A DNA stretch of 64,000 nucleotides from BD2-11 clade cluster bacterium bin43 (GTDB taxonomy: Bacteria > Gemmatimonadota > Gemmatimonadetes > Longimicrobiales > Gaopeijiaceae), in contig MPMR01000003.1 in assembly GCA_002238605.1 (NCBI GenBank), forward strand, positions 124,001 to 188,000, written 5' to 3'. The notes below the pieces were generated by a model. It saw only the letters and a program-made list of their open reading frames with translations. It was not told the DNA's origin and made no database searches. Position numbers and translations under genes: made by a program. Shown here piece after piece: positions 27,851 through 37,685 of the stretch (the first letter of the stretch is position 1; each line of letters starts with the position of its first letter).

Positions 27851-30800
27851 CTATCGAAAAATCTCTCCCAACCCATAGCTCAGCCTCCGTGCGCTCTCGC
27901 TCCCCGCACGCACAAACGCGTCGAGAATACCAATCAGGTGTCGCCGAGCCGTCTCGTCGCGCCTGAAGAGATCACGGTGGTCGGCCAGGTACCGATCAAC
28001 GATTCGAACGATCACTTTCTCCGCCAGCGTGTCGTACTCATAGCCTCCTTTCCGTCCCCCCCGGATAACACGTGCGATTCGAAAAAACACCCCACGTGGA
28101 TTCACCGGGACAAGAACCTCGAGCGCTTCCAGCAGGTGGTGGCTTAACTGCGGGAGACCCACGTCGGCCAACTCGTCGACAACCTCACCCGATTCGCAGT
28201 AGAAGCGTCGGAGCACCGTCTCGTTGGGAGGCTCATCGCCTCCCTTAGCGCCCGAGGCGAAGTAGATGTTCCAGCCAACCGAGTCGAGCAGGTGCGCAAG
28301 GCTCTTCATCTGTTCTTCGGTGGGCGGTTCTTGTGTGACGTCAACAGTATTTCCTTCAGGGATCACCCCACGGCGGAATTCTGCAGCCGCTCCCTTCGTG
28401 ACCCGGAGGAGGAAGCTCCAACTCCGTCGTCGGGCCGCATCTGAATCGGGATCTGGAGGATCAACCGCGCCAGTCACGAGGATCCCGCGGAATTCGGAAA
28501 CCAATTGGCTCACCTCGTCCAAGTGAGCGACAGGATCAGCAGCAATCCCGTCGATAACGGCAGACGCGGCAGCATCCCTGCCCCAGACGAAAAGGCCTGC
28601 GAGGACCTGCACACATGAATTGCTCAGCTCCTTTCGGTTGGGTGCATCCGCCACAGCCTGCATTATGCCGATCGTAATGCTGCCGACCCGCTCCGGCTCT
28701 CTGAACCTCAGAAAGCTGAGCGGATCGACCAACCCTCGCATGACCCCGATACTGCGGTCGCGGGCCATCTGCTCAATCATCCTCCACATCCACTCCGGGT
28801 CACGGGCATACCGAAACATCAACCGGCAGGCGATCTGGTATCGAACGCACGGCGCGGGATCGGCAATCAATCGCTCCACGGCGGCAAGAATATCCGAATC
28901 GTCGCAGGAAGAATGCCGGAGGATTGTCATCAGACCCGCAGCCGCTTCGACACGGGCAGCCGGGCTACCCCACATGGGATCTACGAAGCGCTCGTCCGCG
29001 TCACTCTCGACGGTCGGGACCCGGTTCTCGCTTGCCTCCAGTAGCACGGCCCGCACGAGTGCGCCCACCCCTTCGTCGCAACGAAGGCCCTCCATCTTCG
29101 CAATGGCACCGCACGCCCCCGCCAGTTCCCCCCAAGCGTAGTCTGACTGCTTCTCGTGAACACCGTCCGCATCAGACGATTGAAGAGCCGCGTACAGCCG
29201 TCGTAGGTGTGGGAGCGCGTTCGCCGCTTCCTGGGGTTCAGGAGCCGTGTTGGCGTGAGCTTGCGCAAACTCATTTATCGGCCCCTCCAGCTCCCGAAGA
29301 CGCCTGTTCGCTTCCTCCTCTACCGGCACTCCCGCTTCGGCCAGGTACTCCACCTCCCCGAAAACACGGCTGCCGAATTGGAACTTGATGCCGTCTTCGT
29401 TTTCTGGCACCGCGTCCGCAGCACGCAACACAGATAGACGCGTCCGGGCTTCCTCGGTCGCGACTCCGCCCTCTGGTAGACAACCAAGCAAGCGATCGCG
29501 TGCGTGCTCGGCCGAACGGCGCCGATCAGGCGTCGCTACTTCTGGAATGGAAAGAATGGCGCGTTCGATCCGCTCCCGGTCAGCTTCGCACAGATCGAGA
29601 AAGAGGGCGGCGATCATCCCTCCGACCTTCCCGGTCGTATCTGGACACCTGAGTACGGGGAGTGACCACGCGGCGGCACGGAGCTTCAACCCAATCTGGT
29701 CTGGATAGCGAGCTCCCAATCCGAGAAGCCGCCGCCACACGACCGCCAGCCGGCATGTCTGAACAAGAGTGTCCAGCAGGTGATGTAGCTTCGCTGCGCC
29801 CCCCCGCTGGTCGGCGACCTCCTCCAACCGCTGCTGCACGCAACCCAACAACTGGATTGCATCCTGGTCGGGGTATCCTTGTCCCCGGTCCCAAACATGA
29901 CTGAAATCGAGCAATAGACGAGCGCGTTTCCCATCAAGATCGAATTCGGCAGCATCCTCTTCGGGAAGCGAGCGTTCGCGGGTGACGTAGAACTCCATGG
30001 CGACATTCATCGCCTCCACGGCTTCCGCTGGCGCCGCACGCAGGAACGCCGGGAATGATTGGACCAGTTGGTAGAGCGCACTCTGGTAGTCCTGGCGGCG
30101 ATTTGACGTCAACGACAGGACTCCGCGTCGCATGGCCGTCGGCGACTCGGACGTTTCGCTGTATCCGAAAGCGGCTCGATAGGTATCCCTGACCAAGCCT
30201 GGATCGTGGGCCGTTAGCGAGGTTACCGCGTCGGCGAGCACGCTCAACTCCTCGCTACCGTGCTGCGCAAGGTGGTCGGGTTGGATGGCTCGCCGCACGA
30301 GTTCGGCAGATGCTCTTACGTCGGTCCCAAAGGTTCGGCAAACGACTCGTATGGCCTGCGCTACAAGCCGGGGATCCCTCTGCTCTTGAGTCCACGCAAA
30401 TGCAAGCAGCCGTCGACTAGCCGTACCCAACTGGTCAGCCTGCTTGCCAGAGAGTTGATCGAGTCGCGGTACTAGATCCCACAAGATCCAAGACGCTGGG
30501 TATGCGGTCCCGGTAGTGAATCTGTCGCTGAGTCGCTGCGCTAGATCACAACACAAGTCGGCGACCTCAGCCGGAGAACCACGGTCCGCGAGAAGCGCGT
30601 GAACGACGTGCACCAGCGCATTCTCAGCTGACGCTCGAACCGCGTCATCGATCTCCTCAAGAGCCTTCAGGAGGGGCACGAAGTCCTGAATCGTCACCCC
30701 AGTCTCAGCGGCCACGGCGGGTCCGATCAGCTTTCCGATCTCCGGAATCCTGGCGGAACGGCAAACGGCCAAAGTGGACTCCCAGAAGTCCTCACGTGCC

Positions 30801-32785
30801 TGCCCACCTGAGTCGCGGCCCCAGAGATGATGGAAGTGCATTACCACACTTGGCCTCCCGAGCAAGACGAACGCGCGGTCCGATGCGAGAACGCCGGCCA
30901 TGTGGCTGGCACTACGCCGAAGCATCAGCCGCGCAACGGCGTAGTCAAAGAGGACATGGTGCGCGAACGCCAGCGTAGACCACTGCGGAGCGTCAACGAT
31001 CACTTGCGCTGAGAGGAGGTCGCGGATCGCTGGAGCTGCCGCGGCCTCGGTCACGACCAGGTCCTGGTCCACATGCAGAACTCGCTCCTGGACCATTGCC
31101 TTCACTGCCCTACGCAGAACAACCTCCCGCGATAAAGCCTCATGCTCGCCGCCATCCCGCACCACACGTTCCCGCCAATAGAGGTCGAGCAGGTCCAGTT
31201 GGCTCCCCACATCCCGAATCGCCTGCGGATCCGTTCCACCATCCAACAACTCGGCTGCAAGCCGAAGATTGAATGGGTTGCGAAGGAGTTCGGCGATCGC
31301 TCCTGAAGCCGATTTGAGAAGACGTGCGAGCTCCGGAGCGCCACGTTCGCCAATCTGTTGCAGTTCTTCGTCACTCAGCTGTCCGACCACGACATGGCGC
31401 ACTTCGGCGAGTGATTCGCCACCCAGCGCAGGCACAGGACCATCGGGCGGCGTGCCCTTGAAGATTTCAGCCAGAGCCGGGCTGTAACGGGCATCGTACT
31501 CACGCATCGACGCGAGGACGTTCCAATGATTCGCGCGTTCACCCACTTCTCGGATCAAAGTCCTGAGAGCCGCAGCAGATCTGTCCCCCCGGGCTGCGTC
31601 CAATGCGTCGACAAGCAGGAATGCGGGTCGCGCTCCTGGCCAGTTTCTGAGAACATCCACTACATCGTGGCTGAGTCGTAGCTCGTCTCGCAGGCCTCCT
31701 GGGCTCGAGAACGGCGGCTGTTCCGCCGCCAGCAAGACTACCTCACGGTTCTCCTTGCGCAGCGTCTCCGCCAAGGAGTACAGCACACCCGATTTCCCCG
31801 CCCCGGGCTCGCCGACCACAAGAAGGGGACCAGTTTCGGCAGCCTCTTTCAGGTAAGGGAGATAGGGACGCTGGATCCGCAAAACGGTCCGCCCCAATCT
31901 AATGGACGCGTGTCTCGCCAAACGACTAACGACCCGCGAACTGTGATCCTTCAGTCGCTGGATGTCTCTCCGATAACTTCTTGGGGCGCGCACACTTACT
32001 TCGGCCGAGTGTAACAGTCCAAGCAGAGTGGTCCGATCGGCGTGACCCCGCGCTGCGATAAGCCGCAAGCTCTCGGTGACCAACACTGACCATGCGACCG
32101 CAGCTTGGTCGGGAGTGTCGAGTACGCTCGCCCGCAGTATGCCCTTTGCCGCTAGCTCGTCCTTCTCTCCCGCGCCTACCTCGATCGTCTCGACGTGAAG
32201 ACGGCTAAGGAGCTTGCGGATGTCGTCATCGCAAGGCTTCGATCCAGTTACCGTTTCCCAGGATGCCCGAGCGTGCTGGACGACAACCTCCAACGCCTCC
32301 CTGCGGTTCTTGTCGAGCCCCTCGCTGGGCATCTCGGTACCCGGATGGCTCCGTACGCGCTCGATTGCCGCGCGGAGATGAACTCGGATTGTTGCGGGAG
32401 CGGCGGCACCCACCGCCAGCACGAAGCGGTCATGTGCGGCGCTTGAAGGGTCCTCGCGGTCTCCCGCTGTGGTACTACCCTCCAGCAACTGTCGAACGAA
32501 CTGGTCCAACGCCGAAGCAAGTGCGCTGCTACGACCGTGCGTTAGGGAAACGGTCGTTTTCACTTGCACGAACGCCTTGCACCCGGCGTCCGTTACAAGG
32601 ATTAGATCATCGACGGGCGCGGAGGTCTCACAGGCGATTCCAGCCACAGACCCCCGCAGCCCGAATGGCGCTTCTGCGTCTTGTTCGGCAAGCACGTGAA
32701 CGGCGGCCCAAGCACTTACTCGCGCCTGGTATTCGACGCCGCCTCCCGCCGCCGCACCCCCCGCGCTTGGGCGCCTAGCGACCAT
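27851..32785 (-). CDS. Predicted Cap4-like nuclease fused to a STAND NTPase (Avs-like defence protein)
   Basis: A 1644-residue cytoplasmic protein. Residues about 16-105 look like a DUF4297/Cap4-type PD-(D/E)xK nuclease: YQ at 19-20, Glu53, Asp59/60 in PVDDLILVTD, and QVK at 74-76. A P-loop follows: Walker A GEPGAGKS (325-332) and Walker B FLLVDALD (389-396), the STAND type of signalling NTPase. The remaining ~1000 residues are Leu- and Ala-rich and look like helical repeats, as in the sensor part of Avs proteins. Less GC-rich than flanking genes. It lies 102 bases downstream of the GIY-YIG gene on the same strand. The nuclease call is by motif and moderately sure; the NTPase is firm. Confidence 0.8.
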   Translation of the reverse strand: MVARRPSAGGAAAGGGVEYQARVSAWAAVHVLAEQDAEAPFGLRGSVAGIACETSAPVDDLILVTDAGCKAFVQVKTTVSLTHGRSSALASALDQFVRQLLEGSTTAGDREDPSSAAHDRFVLAVGAAAPATIRVHLRAAIERVRSHPGTEMPSEGLDKNRREALEVVVQHARASWETVTGSKPCDDDIRKLLSRLHVETIEVGAGEKDELAAKGILRASVLDTPDQAAVAWSVLVTESLRLIAARGHADRTTLLGLLHSAEVSVRAPRSYRRDIQRLKDHSSRVVSRLARHASIRLGRTVLRIQRPYLPYLKEAAETGPLLVVGEPGAGKSGVLYSLAETLRKENREVVLLAAEQPPFSSPGGLRDELRLSHDVVDVLRNWPGARPAFLLVDALDAARGDRSAAALRTLIREVGERANHWNVLASMREYDARYSPALAEIFKGTPPDGPVPALGGESLAEVRHVVVGQLSDEELQQIGERGAPELARLLKSASGAIAELLRNPFNLRLAAELLDGGTDPQAIRDVGSQLDLLDLYWRERVVRDGGEHEALSREVVLRRAVKAMVQERVLHVDQDLVVTEAAAAPAIRDLLSAQVIVDAPQWSTLAFAHHVLFDYAVARLMLRRSASHMAGVLASDRAFVLLGRPSVVMHFHHLWGRDSGGQAREDFWESTLAVCRSARIPEIGKLIGPAVAAETGVTIQDFVPLLKALEEIDDAVRASAENALVHVVHALLADRGSPAEVADLCCDLAQRLSDRFTTGTAYPASWILWDLVPRLDQLSGKQADQLGTASRRLLAFAWTQEQRDPRLVAQAIRVVCRTFGTDVRASAELVRRAIQPDHLAQHGSEELSVLADAVTSLTAHDPGLVRDTYRAAFGYSETSESPTAMRRGVLSLTSNRRQDYQSALYQLVQSFPAFLRAAPAEAVEAMNVAMEFYVTRERSLPEEDAAEFDLDGKRARLLLDFSHVWDRGQGYPDQDAIQLLGCVQQRLEEVADQRGGAAKLHHLLDTLVQTCRLAVVWRRLLGLGARYPDQIGLKLRAAAWSLPVLRCPDTTGKVGGMIAALFLDLCEADRERIERAILSIPEVATPDRRRSAEHARDRLLGCLPEGGVATEEARTRLSVLRAADAVPENEDGIKFQFGSRVFGEVEYLAEAGVPVEEEANRRLRELEGPINEFAQAHANTAPEPQEAANALPHLRRLYAALQSSDADGVHEKQSDYAWGELAGACGAIAKMEGLRCDEGVGALVRAVLLEASENRVPTVESDADERFVDPMWGSPAARVEAAAGLMTILRHSSCDDSDILAAVERLIADPAPCVRYQIACRLMFRYARDPEWMWRMIEQMARDRSIGVMRGLVDPLSFLRFREPERVGSITIGIMQAVADAPNRKELSNSCVQVLAGLFVWGRDAAASAVIDGIAADPVAHLDEVSQLVSEFRGILVTGAVDPPDPDSDAARRRSWSFLLRVTKGAAAEFRRGVIPEGNTVDVTQEPPTEEQMKSLAHLLDSVGWNIYFASGAKGGDEPPNETVLRRFYCESGEVVDELADVGLPQLSHHLLEALEVLVPVNPRGVFFRIARVIRGGRKGGYEYDTLAEKVIVRIVDRYLADHRDLFRRDETARRHLIGILDAFVRAGSESARRLSYGLGEIFR

Positions 32786-32887
32786 CGCTTCGAGTGCGCA
32801 CCAGGGTTCGCTCCGGTTTCACCACCCGCCCTCCCCGTATCCGCTCCGGCAACGCTCCGCCCGTGTCCCGGCAGGTACATGCCCCCG

Positions 32888-33613
32888 TCATCGCCGCCTA
32901 TCGTATTTCGGGTCGTCCGCTTGGAGGTACTCGTCGCCCATCCCCTGCCCAGCCTGCCGGTTCTGGCGAGGCTCGATGGTTTCGATCAGCAGAGCTTCCA
33001 TCAGGTCGATGAGTTGCGCTGTGGTCGTCGTCGCTGCTGGATCGCCGAGGTTCCCTCGGTTGTCAACCGGCCGGAGTCCAAACCACGAGAACCACTTCCA
33101 TCTGCTTGCTAGTCTGCCGAAGTGGTGCCGCGCGATTCGGCGACCCAGACCTAGGCTTGCCGTCTGGCCGACGTAGATTGTTCCCCGCGCGTCGTGGAGC
33201 AAGTAGACACCCTGCTGATCGGCGAGATCGACTCGATTGGCACGCGGATCTTGGCGGCCGTAGAGCCTGGGACTTGTCTGCCAGCGTACCCAGTCGCGGC
33301 CCCAATAGTATCCGAACGCTTCTATGGGGTTGGTTCCGTCGTCCGAAACCTCATCCGTTCCAGATGCAGGAGCTCCAACTTCCACCTCTCGCAACGCGTA
33401 CATCCCACGGGCGGTTCGTTTGAATGGCGATTCCGAGCCCTCGTTGGCGATGGAACTTGTGATGGTCTGGTTCACCGTCGCCTTGGGCGTGGCACCAGAC
33501 GTGCTCTTGAGACCTTGTTGGAAGATCCGCGTGGTGATCTCTCCGTAGTGCAGAGGTTCACCGGCTTCCGCCAACACTCGCAAGATCGCCACCTTCCAAG
33601 AAAGATTCGCCAC
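32888..33613 (-). CDS. HARE-HTH and GIY-YIG nuclease domain protein
   Basis: A 241-residue protein. Residues 5-76 form a HARE-HTH (HB1/ASXL-type winged helix) domain: SWKVAILRVLAEAG, HYGEIT, then GMYALRE. Residues about 133-220 form a GIY-YIG nuclease: GVYLL (135-139), IYVGQT (146-151), Arg158/159, His163/164, Glu206 or Glu211, and Asn218. HARE-HTH domains are often found with restriction and other defence enzymes. It is the first gene of a likely two-gene unit with the nuclease-STAND protein and could be its second effector or a DNA-modification sensor. Confidence 0.8.
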   Translation of the reverse strand: MANLSWKVAILRVLAEAGEPLHYGEITTRIFQQGLKSTSGATPKATVNQTITSSIANEGSESPFKRTARGMYALREVEVGAPASGTDEVSDDGTNPIEAFGYYWGRDWVRWQTSPRLYGRQDPRANRVDLADQQGVYLLHDARGTIYVGQTASLGLGRRIARHHFGRLASRWKWFSWFGLRPVDNRGNLGDPAATTTTAQLIDLMEALLIETIEPRQNRQAGQGMGDEYLQADDPKYDRRR

Positions 33614-33847
33614 TTAGCATCCTCTGGATTCTCTGCGACACTGTCGGCTTCCCGAGACGGATCGGGCCGTCACGACCACCAAGCCGCCAAGCGCGAAGCC
33701 CAGTGTCAGTGGCCCGGCCGTTCGTACATGAGCCCTGTGGAAATCTAGCGGGGAAACACCGTGCGGTCAGCGTGGATCCCGCGCAACGCCAAGCGCAGTT
33801 TCGCCTGTACCGGTCCGGGTTTTCTGGACAAGTGGACGGCTTAAACA

Positions 33848-34738
33848 TCAGGCGGCCTTTCGGCTGAGCTTTTCGCGAGCGCGGGCCGGGGTCATGTACC
33901 CGTGCCGCTGGAGGAGCCAGCCGTTGTTGTAACGCTCGACGAAGGCCCCGATCACCGCTCTGGCCTCCTCGAGGGTTTCGAAGTGGTGCAGATAGATGCA
34001 CTCCTCCTTGGGCGTGCGGATGAAGCGCTCCGCGACGCCGTTGCACTCCGGCTCGCCCACATAGGCGGGCGTGGAGCGGATGCCGAGCCACTTGATCTCG
34101 GCCTGGAACTGCCTGGCCCGGTACTGCGAGCGCCAGTCGTGCCGCAGACCGAGGCCCAGGGCGATGGCCTTGGCGAAGCCACCCATGTGGGCCCTCACCC
34201 CCTGGCGGACCGGTTCCAGCGCCGCCCAGCGGTCGCCCTTCTTGGCGACGTGCCAGCCGACGACCTCCGAGGCCCAGTGGTCGACGGCCGCGAAGAACCA
34301 GCACCAGCCTTCCGCCTTCGTCCAGAACCGCGCCGCGTCCGTGCCCCAGAGTTCGTCCGGCCGCTCCGTCCGGATCCGGCCGCTGTGGCTCCGGTCTCCG
34401 CGGGGACGCCCCCGCCGCACCGGCGCCAGCAACCCGTGCTCCCGCATCAGCCTCAGCACCCGGTTCTTGCCGGCCCGGATCCCCCGGGCCGCAAGCCGCG
34501 CCTTCACCTTCCGGTGGCCCTCGCCGAGGAACGGACTCGTCTTCAGCACCGCCCGGATCTCCTGCACGAGTTCCTCGTCGCTCAGTGCCGTCTTCGGGCC
34601 CCGCTTCCCAGGCTGTCGGCGATCGGACTCCGGATGGTCTCCCCGTCGGGCCCGTAGCGCATACACGCTCGATCGTGCCACACGCCACGTCTCGCATACC
34701 ATCGTCAGCGGGTACGGCCGGTTCGTCGCCGGACTCAC
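33848..34738 (-). CDS. IS3-family transposase OrfB (DDE integrase core)
   Basis: Catalytic part of the transposase. An HTH-like region (about 1-120, with SPFLGEGHRKVKARL) precedes an rve-type DDE core: first Asp in ELWGTDAARFW, second Asp in LRHDWRSQY, and the Glu in GVAERFIRTPKEE. The likely start is a GTG overlapping the orfA stop (GTGA). IS3 elements usually make OrfAB by -1 frameshifting; no A6G-type slippery site was seen at the overlap. Family elements end with the YNNGWLLQ-type segment seen here. It appears intact. Confidence 0.88.
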   Translation of the reverse strand: MSPATNRPYPLTMVCETWRVARSSVYALRARRGDHPESDRRQPGKRGPKTALSDEELVQEIRAVLKTSPFLGEGHRKVKARLAARGIRAGKNRVLRLMREHGLLAPVRRGRPRGDRSHSGRIRTERPDELWGTDAARFWTKAEGWCWFFAAVDHWASEVVGWHVAKKGDRWAALEPVRQGVRAHMGGFAKAIALGLGLRHDWRSQYRARQFQAEIKWLGIRSTPAYVGEPECNGVAERFIRTPKEECIYLHHFETLEEARAVIGAFVERYNNGWLLQRHGYMTPARAREKLSRKAA

Positions 34739-35097
34739 CCGTCCAAGCGCCTCAAGAGCTTCCTCAGCTCGTCCCCGTACCCCCTCTTTTCGAGAAGCTC
34801 CGCCTGCAATTCGACCCGCATCGTCAGCTCCCCCAGCTTCGCCCGGGTCCGCATCAGCTCGCCTCCCGGCCGGTTCTTCTTCTTGAGACCCTGCTGGCCG
34901 CCCTCCAGGAACTCCCGCCGCCACCGCTCCAGCTCCGGCGGCGCAACCCGAATCTCCCGGCTCACCTCGCCGACGTCCTCCCCGCGCAGCAGCCGCAACA
35001 CCACCTCGGCCTTCCGCCGCGCGCTCCACCGCTTGGGGAGGCCGGCCGGCCTCCCCAAGCGGCCCGCGTCGTCCTGCCCGTCCGTACTCCGAGACAT
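34735..35097 (-). CDS. IS3-family transposase OrfA (helix-turn-helix)
   Basis: A 120-residue DNA-binding protein. The N-terminal HTH (KRWSARRKAEVVLRLLRGED, then VSREIRVAPPELERWRREFL) recognises the element ends, followed by a leucine-rich coiled coil (RTRAKLGELTMRVELQAELLEKR) for oligomerisation. It overlaps orfB by four bases. Confidence 0.88.
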   Translation of the reverse strand: MSRSTDGQDDAGRLGRPAGLPKRWSARRKAEVVLRLLRGEDVGEVSREIRVAPPELERWRREFLEGGQQGLKKKNRPGGELMRTRAKLGELTMRVELQAELLEKRGYGDELRKLLRRLDG

Positions 35098-35163
35098 CCC
35101 TGCCTCCTTCTCTCTTGGACCCCGGATGGATGGCTAAACTACTGTCCAGAGAAATCGGGGGCA

Positions 35164-35420
35164 CTATAAGCGGCTCCTCAAGGAGATCGCACAGCAGGGC
35201 GAGGGCGCGGGTGCCGCCGTGCGACAGCAGCACGGGCAACCCACCGTCGCACGAACTCCTCGTACTCGGTTTCGTCGACGCGGGGACGGAGGCGGCTGAA
35301 CATGCTGAAGGCCATCATCTCGGCTGTGAGTCCAGCGATCTCGGTATCCTCCCCGCACCCAAGGCTGTCGCGGCACGTGGCTACGGCATGTGGCGCTCGT
35401 TCGAGGAGGAGTGAGTGAGT
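35164..35420 (-). pseudogene. Possible gene remnant beside the IS element
   Basis: On the minus strand a frame of about 80 codons without a start reads through this stretch, including AGLTAEMMAFSMFSRLRPR and EYEEFVRRWVARAA, and stops close to the IS end. It may be the remains of a gene broken by the insertion. I recognise no family and coding is not proven. Confidence 0.25.
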
Positions 35421-35544
35421 CTGGCCACTCTGCCTCGCCGACCGTGAATTGCCGGTCGGACACCGGAAGTGTACCTTCGCTCACCCACGCACGGCCCGTC
35501 CCGCCCCGAAGAACACTCGCACTCTAATCGCGCCGAATGGCTCT

Positions 35545-37476
35545 ATGGAAACCCAGATCACCAACGTCATCCAAGCCTTTCAGAACTCGAAGCAGTACGT
35601 CGTTCCGAGCTACCAGCGGAACTACGTCTGGACGCGGGAAGGCCAGTGGGAGCCGCTATGGGAGGACGTAAGAGCGCTAGCGACCCGGCACATTAAGGAT
35701 GGCATGGAGGTTGAGCCGCACTTCCTCGGCACCATCATCACCAAGGTGATCGACATGGACGACGGCCACGTCAGCCGCTCATGGGTTGTTGACGGCCAGC
35801 AGCGCCTGACCACCCTTCAGGTCCTGCTCGCTGCGGCACGCGCGGCATTCATCGAGCGAGGTCTGGACCAACTCGCCGGAGTGCTTTCGGGATGCCTCGT
35901 CAACGATCAGAACCTGGTCGTTCGTGCCAAGGACAGGTACAAGATCGACCACAAGGGAGGGGATGACGAGGAGCCACACGGTGACCAACAGAGCGACTAC
36001 CGCAGGTTCACCTCCATCGTCGACGCGGCGCTGTCCTCGACCGAACCACCGGCGGACGTTTCGCCGATGAGCGCGTGCTACTCTTACTACAGCCATGCCG
36101 TAGACAGCTGGCTGCCTTCGGGCGCCGGGAGCGATGTCGTTTCCCACGCCGACGCCCTCACCAAGGTCGTGCGCCAAAAGCTCCGCGTGGTCGACATCCG
36201 CCTCGGCGGGAGCGAGAACCCGCATGCGATATTCGAGGCGCTGAACGCCCGTGGCGAGCCCCTGACCGAATGGGAGAAGACGAAGAACTACATCCTGTCC
36301 ATTGCGGCCGGTAGTCCGGGAGATCCGGACGGCGATATCACCTACCGTAGGTATCTCCGGCGCTACGATATCGACGCATACTGGAGTGAGAACGTCCACG
36401 TCCCGCGATTCACCGGCAAGCGCATCGACCTCTTTCTCTTCTACTTCTCCCAGATCGAGCTCCCGTCGCGCCGTCGCAAGATTACCGGCGAAACGACGTT
36501 CCGCCTATTGCGCCGAGACAGCTTGTACAGGGACTTCCGGTACGTTGGCGAGCACTACTATCGTCACGGCGACAGGCTGAACGCGATGCTGGGCCGCCTC
36601 GGCAAATACGCCGACATCTACAAGAGCATCGACCGGCAGGAAGGATACCGCCCCGACTCCCTTTCGGTAATGCGCCGCAGACACCTGCTCAATCTCAGTT
36701 CGCTCGTCCCCGTCTTCATGGAGCTGGTGGCGAAGCTCGGGCGTCGGGATAAACTGGACCGCGTTCTCCGGATCGTCGACAGCTATCTGATGAGGCGCTT
36801 GGCCCTCAAGGCCAAGTATTCGGGATTCGACGACATTGCGTTCGGCCATGTGCAAGCAATTCGGGACGCGGACCCTGACGAGATTCCCCACGTTCTCCTC
36901 GGTCGATTCCTGAAATCGCGGTGGCCGGACCGCTGGCCCAACGACGAAGAGATTCTCCGTCACTTCGTCAACGGCAACATGTACGATGGGATTTCGAAGG
37001 CACGCCTGAAGCTCCTGCTCCGCAGGATTGCCAAGGAAATGCACGATGAGAAGCGTCCCAAGCTGGCAAATCCGTTCGGCCTGGACGCCTCCGTCAACAT
37101 CGAGCATGTGGCCCCGCAGAATTGGGAACGGCACTGGCAGGTCGACCTGGGCGCGGGCAACAGCGAAGAGGACCGCTGGCGGCTGCGGCAGATCGTTCAC
37201 CGGATCGGCAACCTGACGTTGGTGACGCAACCAATGAACAACTTGCTGGGGGATAACCCTTGGTCGTTCAAGGCCGATCTGCTCGAAAACGACGACAACC
37301 TGGAGATGAACCGTCGGCTCTGCCGCGACATGCAAGCGGAGGTGTGGAACGAGGCTGAAATCGAGCGGCGGGGGAGACAGCTGGCAGAGTACGTGGTCCG
37401 AATCTGGCCGCATGCCGAGCTGCTCGCCAAAGAGCTAGGGATTGAGTTACCGAACGTTGGCACCGTGTCCGAATAG
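35545..37476 (+). CDS. Single-chain GmrSD-type protein (DUF262-DUF1524)
   Basis: A 643-residue protein of the family of type IV restriction enzymes that cleave modified phage DNA. The N-terminal DUF262 (GmrS, ParB-like NTPase) begins with PSYQRNYVW (21-29) and has DGQQRLTT (83-90). The C-terminal DUF1524 (GmrD, HNH nuclease) has the His-containing NIEHVAPQNW at 518-527 and the conserved HRIGNLTLV around 553. In between lies a helical region. The ATG at 35545 matches the usual N-terminus; a longer upstream frame is low-complexity. It is on the plus strand, opposite the neighbouring island genes. Confidence 0.9.
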   Translation: METQITNVIQAFQNSKQYVVPSYQRNYVWTREGQWEPLWEDVRALATRHIKDGMEVEPHFLGTIITKVIDMDDGHVSRSWVVDGQQRLTTLQVLLAAARAAFIERGLDQLAGVLSGCLVNDQNLVVRAKDRYKIDHKGGDDEEPHGDQQSDYRRFTSIVDAALSSTEPPADVSPMSACYSYYSHAVDSWLPSGAGSDVVSHADALTKVVRQKLRVVDIRLGGSENPHAIFEALNARGEPLTEWEKTKNYILSIAAGSPGDPDGDITYRRYLRRYDIDAYWSENVHVPRFTGKRIDLFLFYFSQIELPSRRRKITGETTFRLLRRDSLYRDFRYVGEHYYRHGDRLNAMLGRLGKYADIYKSIDRQEGYRPDSLSVMRRRHLLNLSSLVPVFMELVAKLGRRDKLDRVLRIVDSYLMRRLALKAKYSGFDDIAFGHVQAIRDADPDEIPHVLLGRFLKSRWPDRWPNDEEILRHFVNGNMYDGISKARLKLLLRRIAKEMHDEKRPKLANPFGLDASVNIEHVAPQNWERHWQVDLGAGNSEEDRWRLRQIVHRIGNLTLVTQPMNNLLGDNPWSFKADLLENDDNLEMNRRLCRDMQAEVWNEAEIERRGRQLAEYVVRIWPHAELLAKELGIELPNVGTVSE

Positions 37477-37685
37477 AAACTGAAGCCGCCGAGTCTCAGG
37501 CCCGGCCACCTGGCTGGCCATCCCGCGCACATGATCGGCGTCGACGGCGAAGCTATCGAATGGCTCGGGGAAGTTGAGCAGTTTATCGCGTGGGCTTTCC
37601 TCGAAAACCTCCAGCCGATCACGAGCGCATGAAAGCGTCGACCCGAAGGCCGTGTGTTCCCCACAAGAGTCGCCGCGCGTGCGTT

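Larger units (their letters stand above)
33806..35163 (-). mobile_element. IS3-family insertion sequence
   Basis: About 1.36 kb carrying orfA and orfB of an IS3-type transposase. The imperfect terminal repeats include TTTCTGGACA (33821-33830) and its inverted partner TGTCCAGAGA (35143-35152), with probable outer ends TG near 33806 and CA near 35163. The outer ends were set by these TG/CA dinucleotides and are uncertain by several bases. No target-site duplication was found. It sits inside the accessory island. Confidence 0.8.

Noticed and set aside
33558-34697. Minus-strand 379-residue open frame across the IS element
   Set aside because: It overlaps transposase orfB in another frame and is Gly/Pro/Arg-rich noise; the DDE motifs are in orfB.
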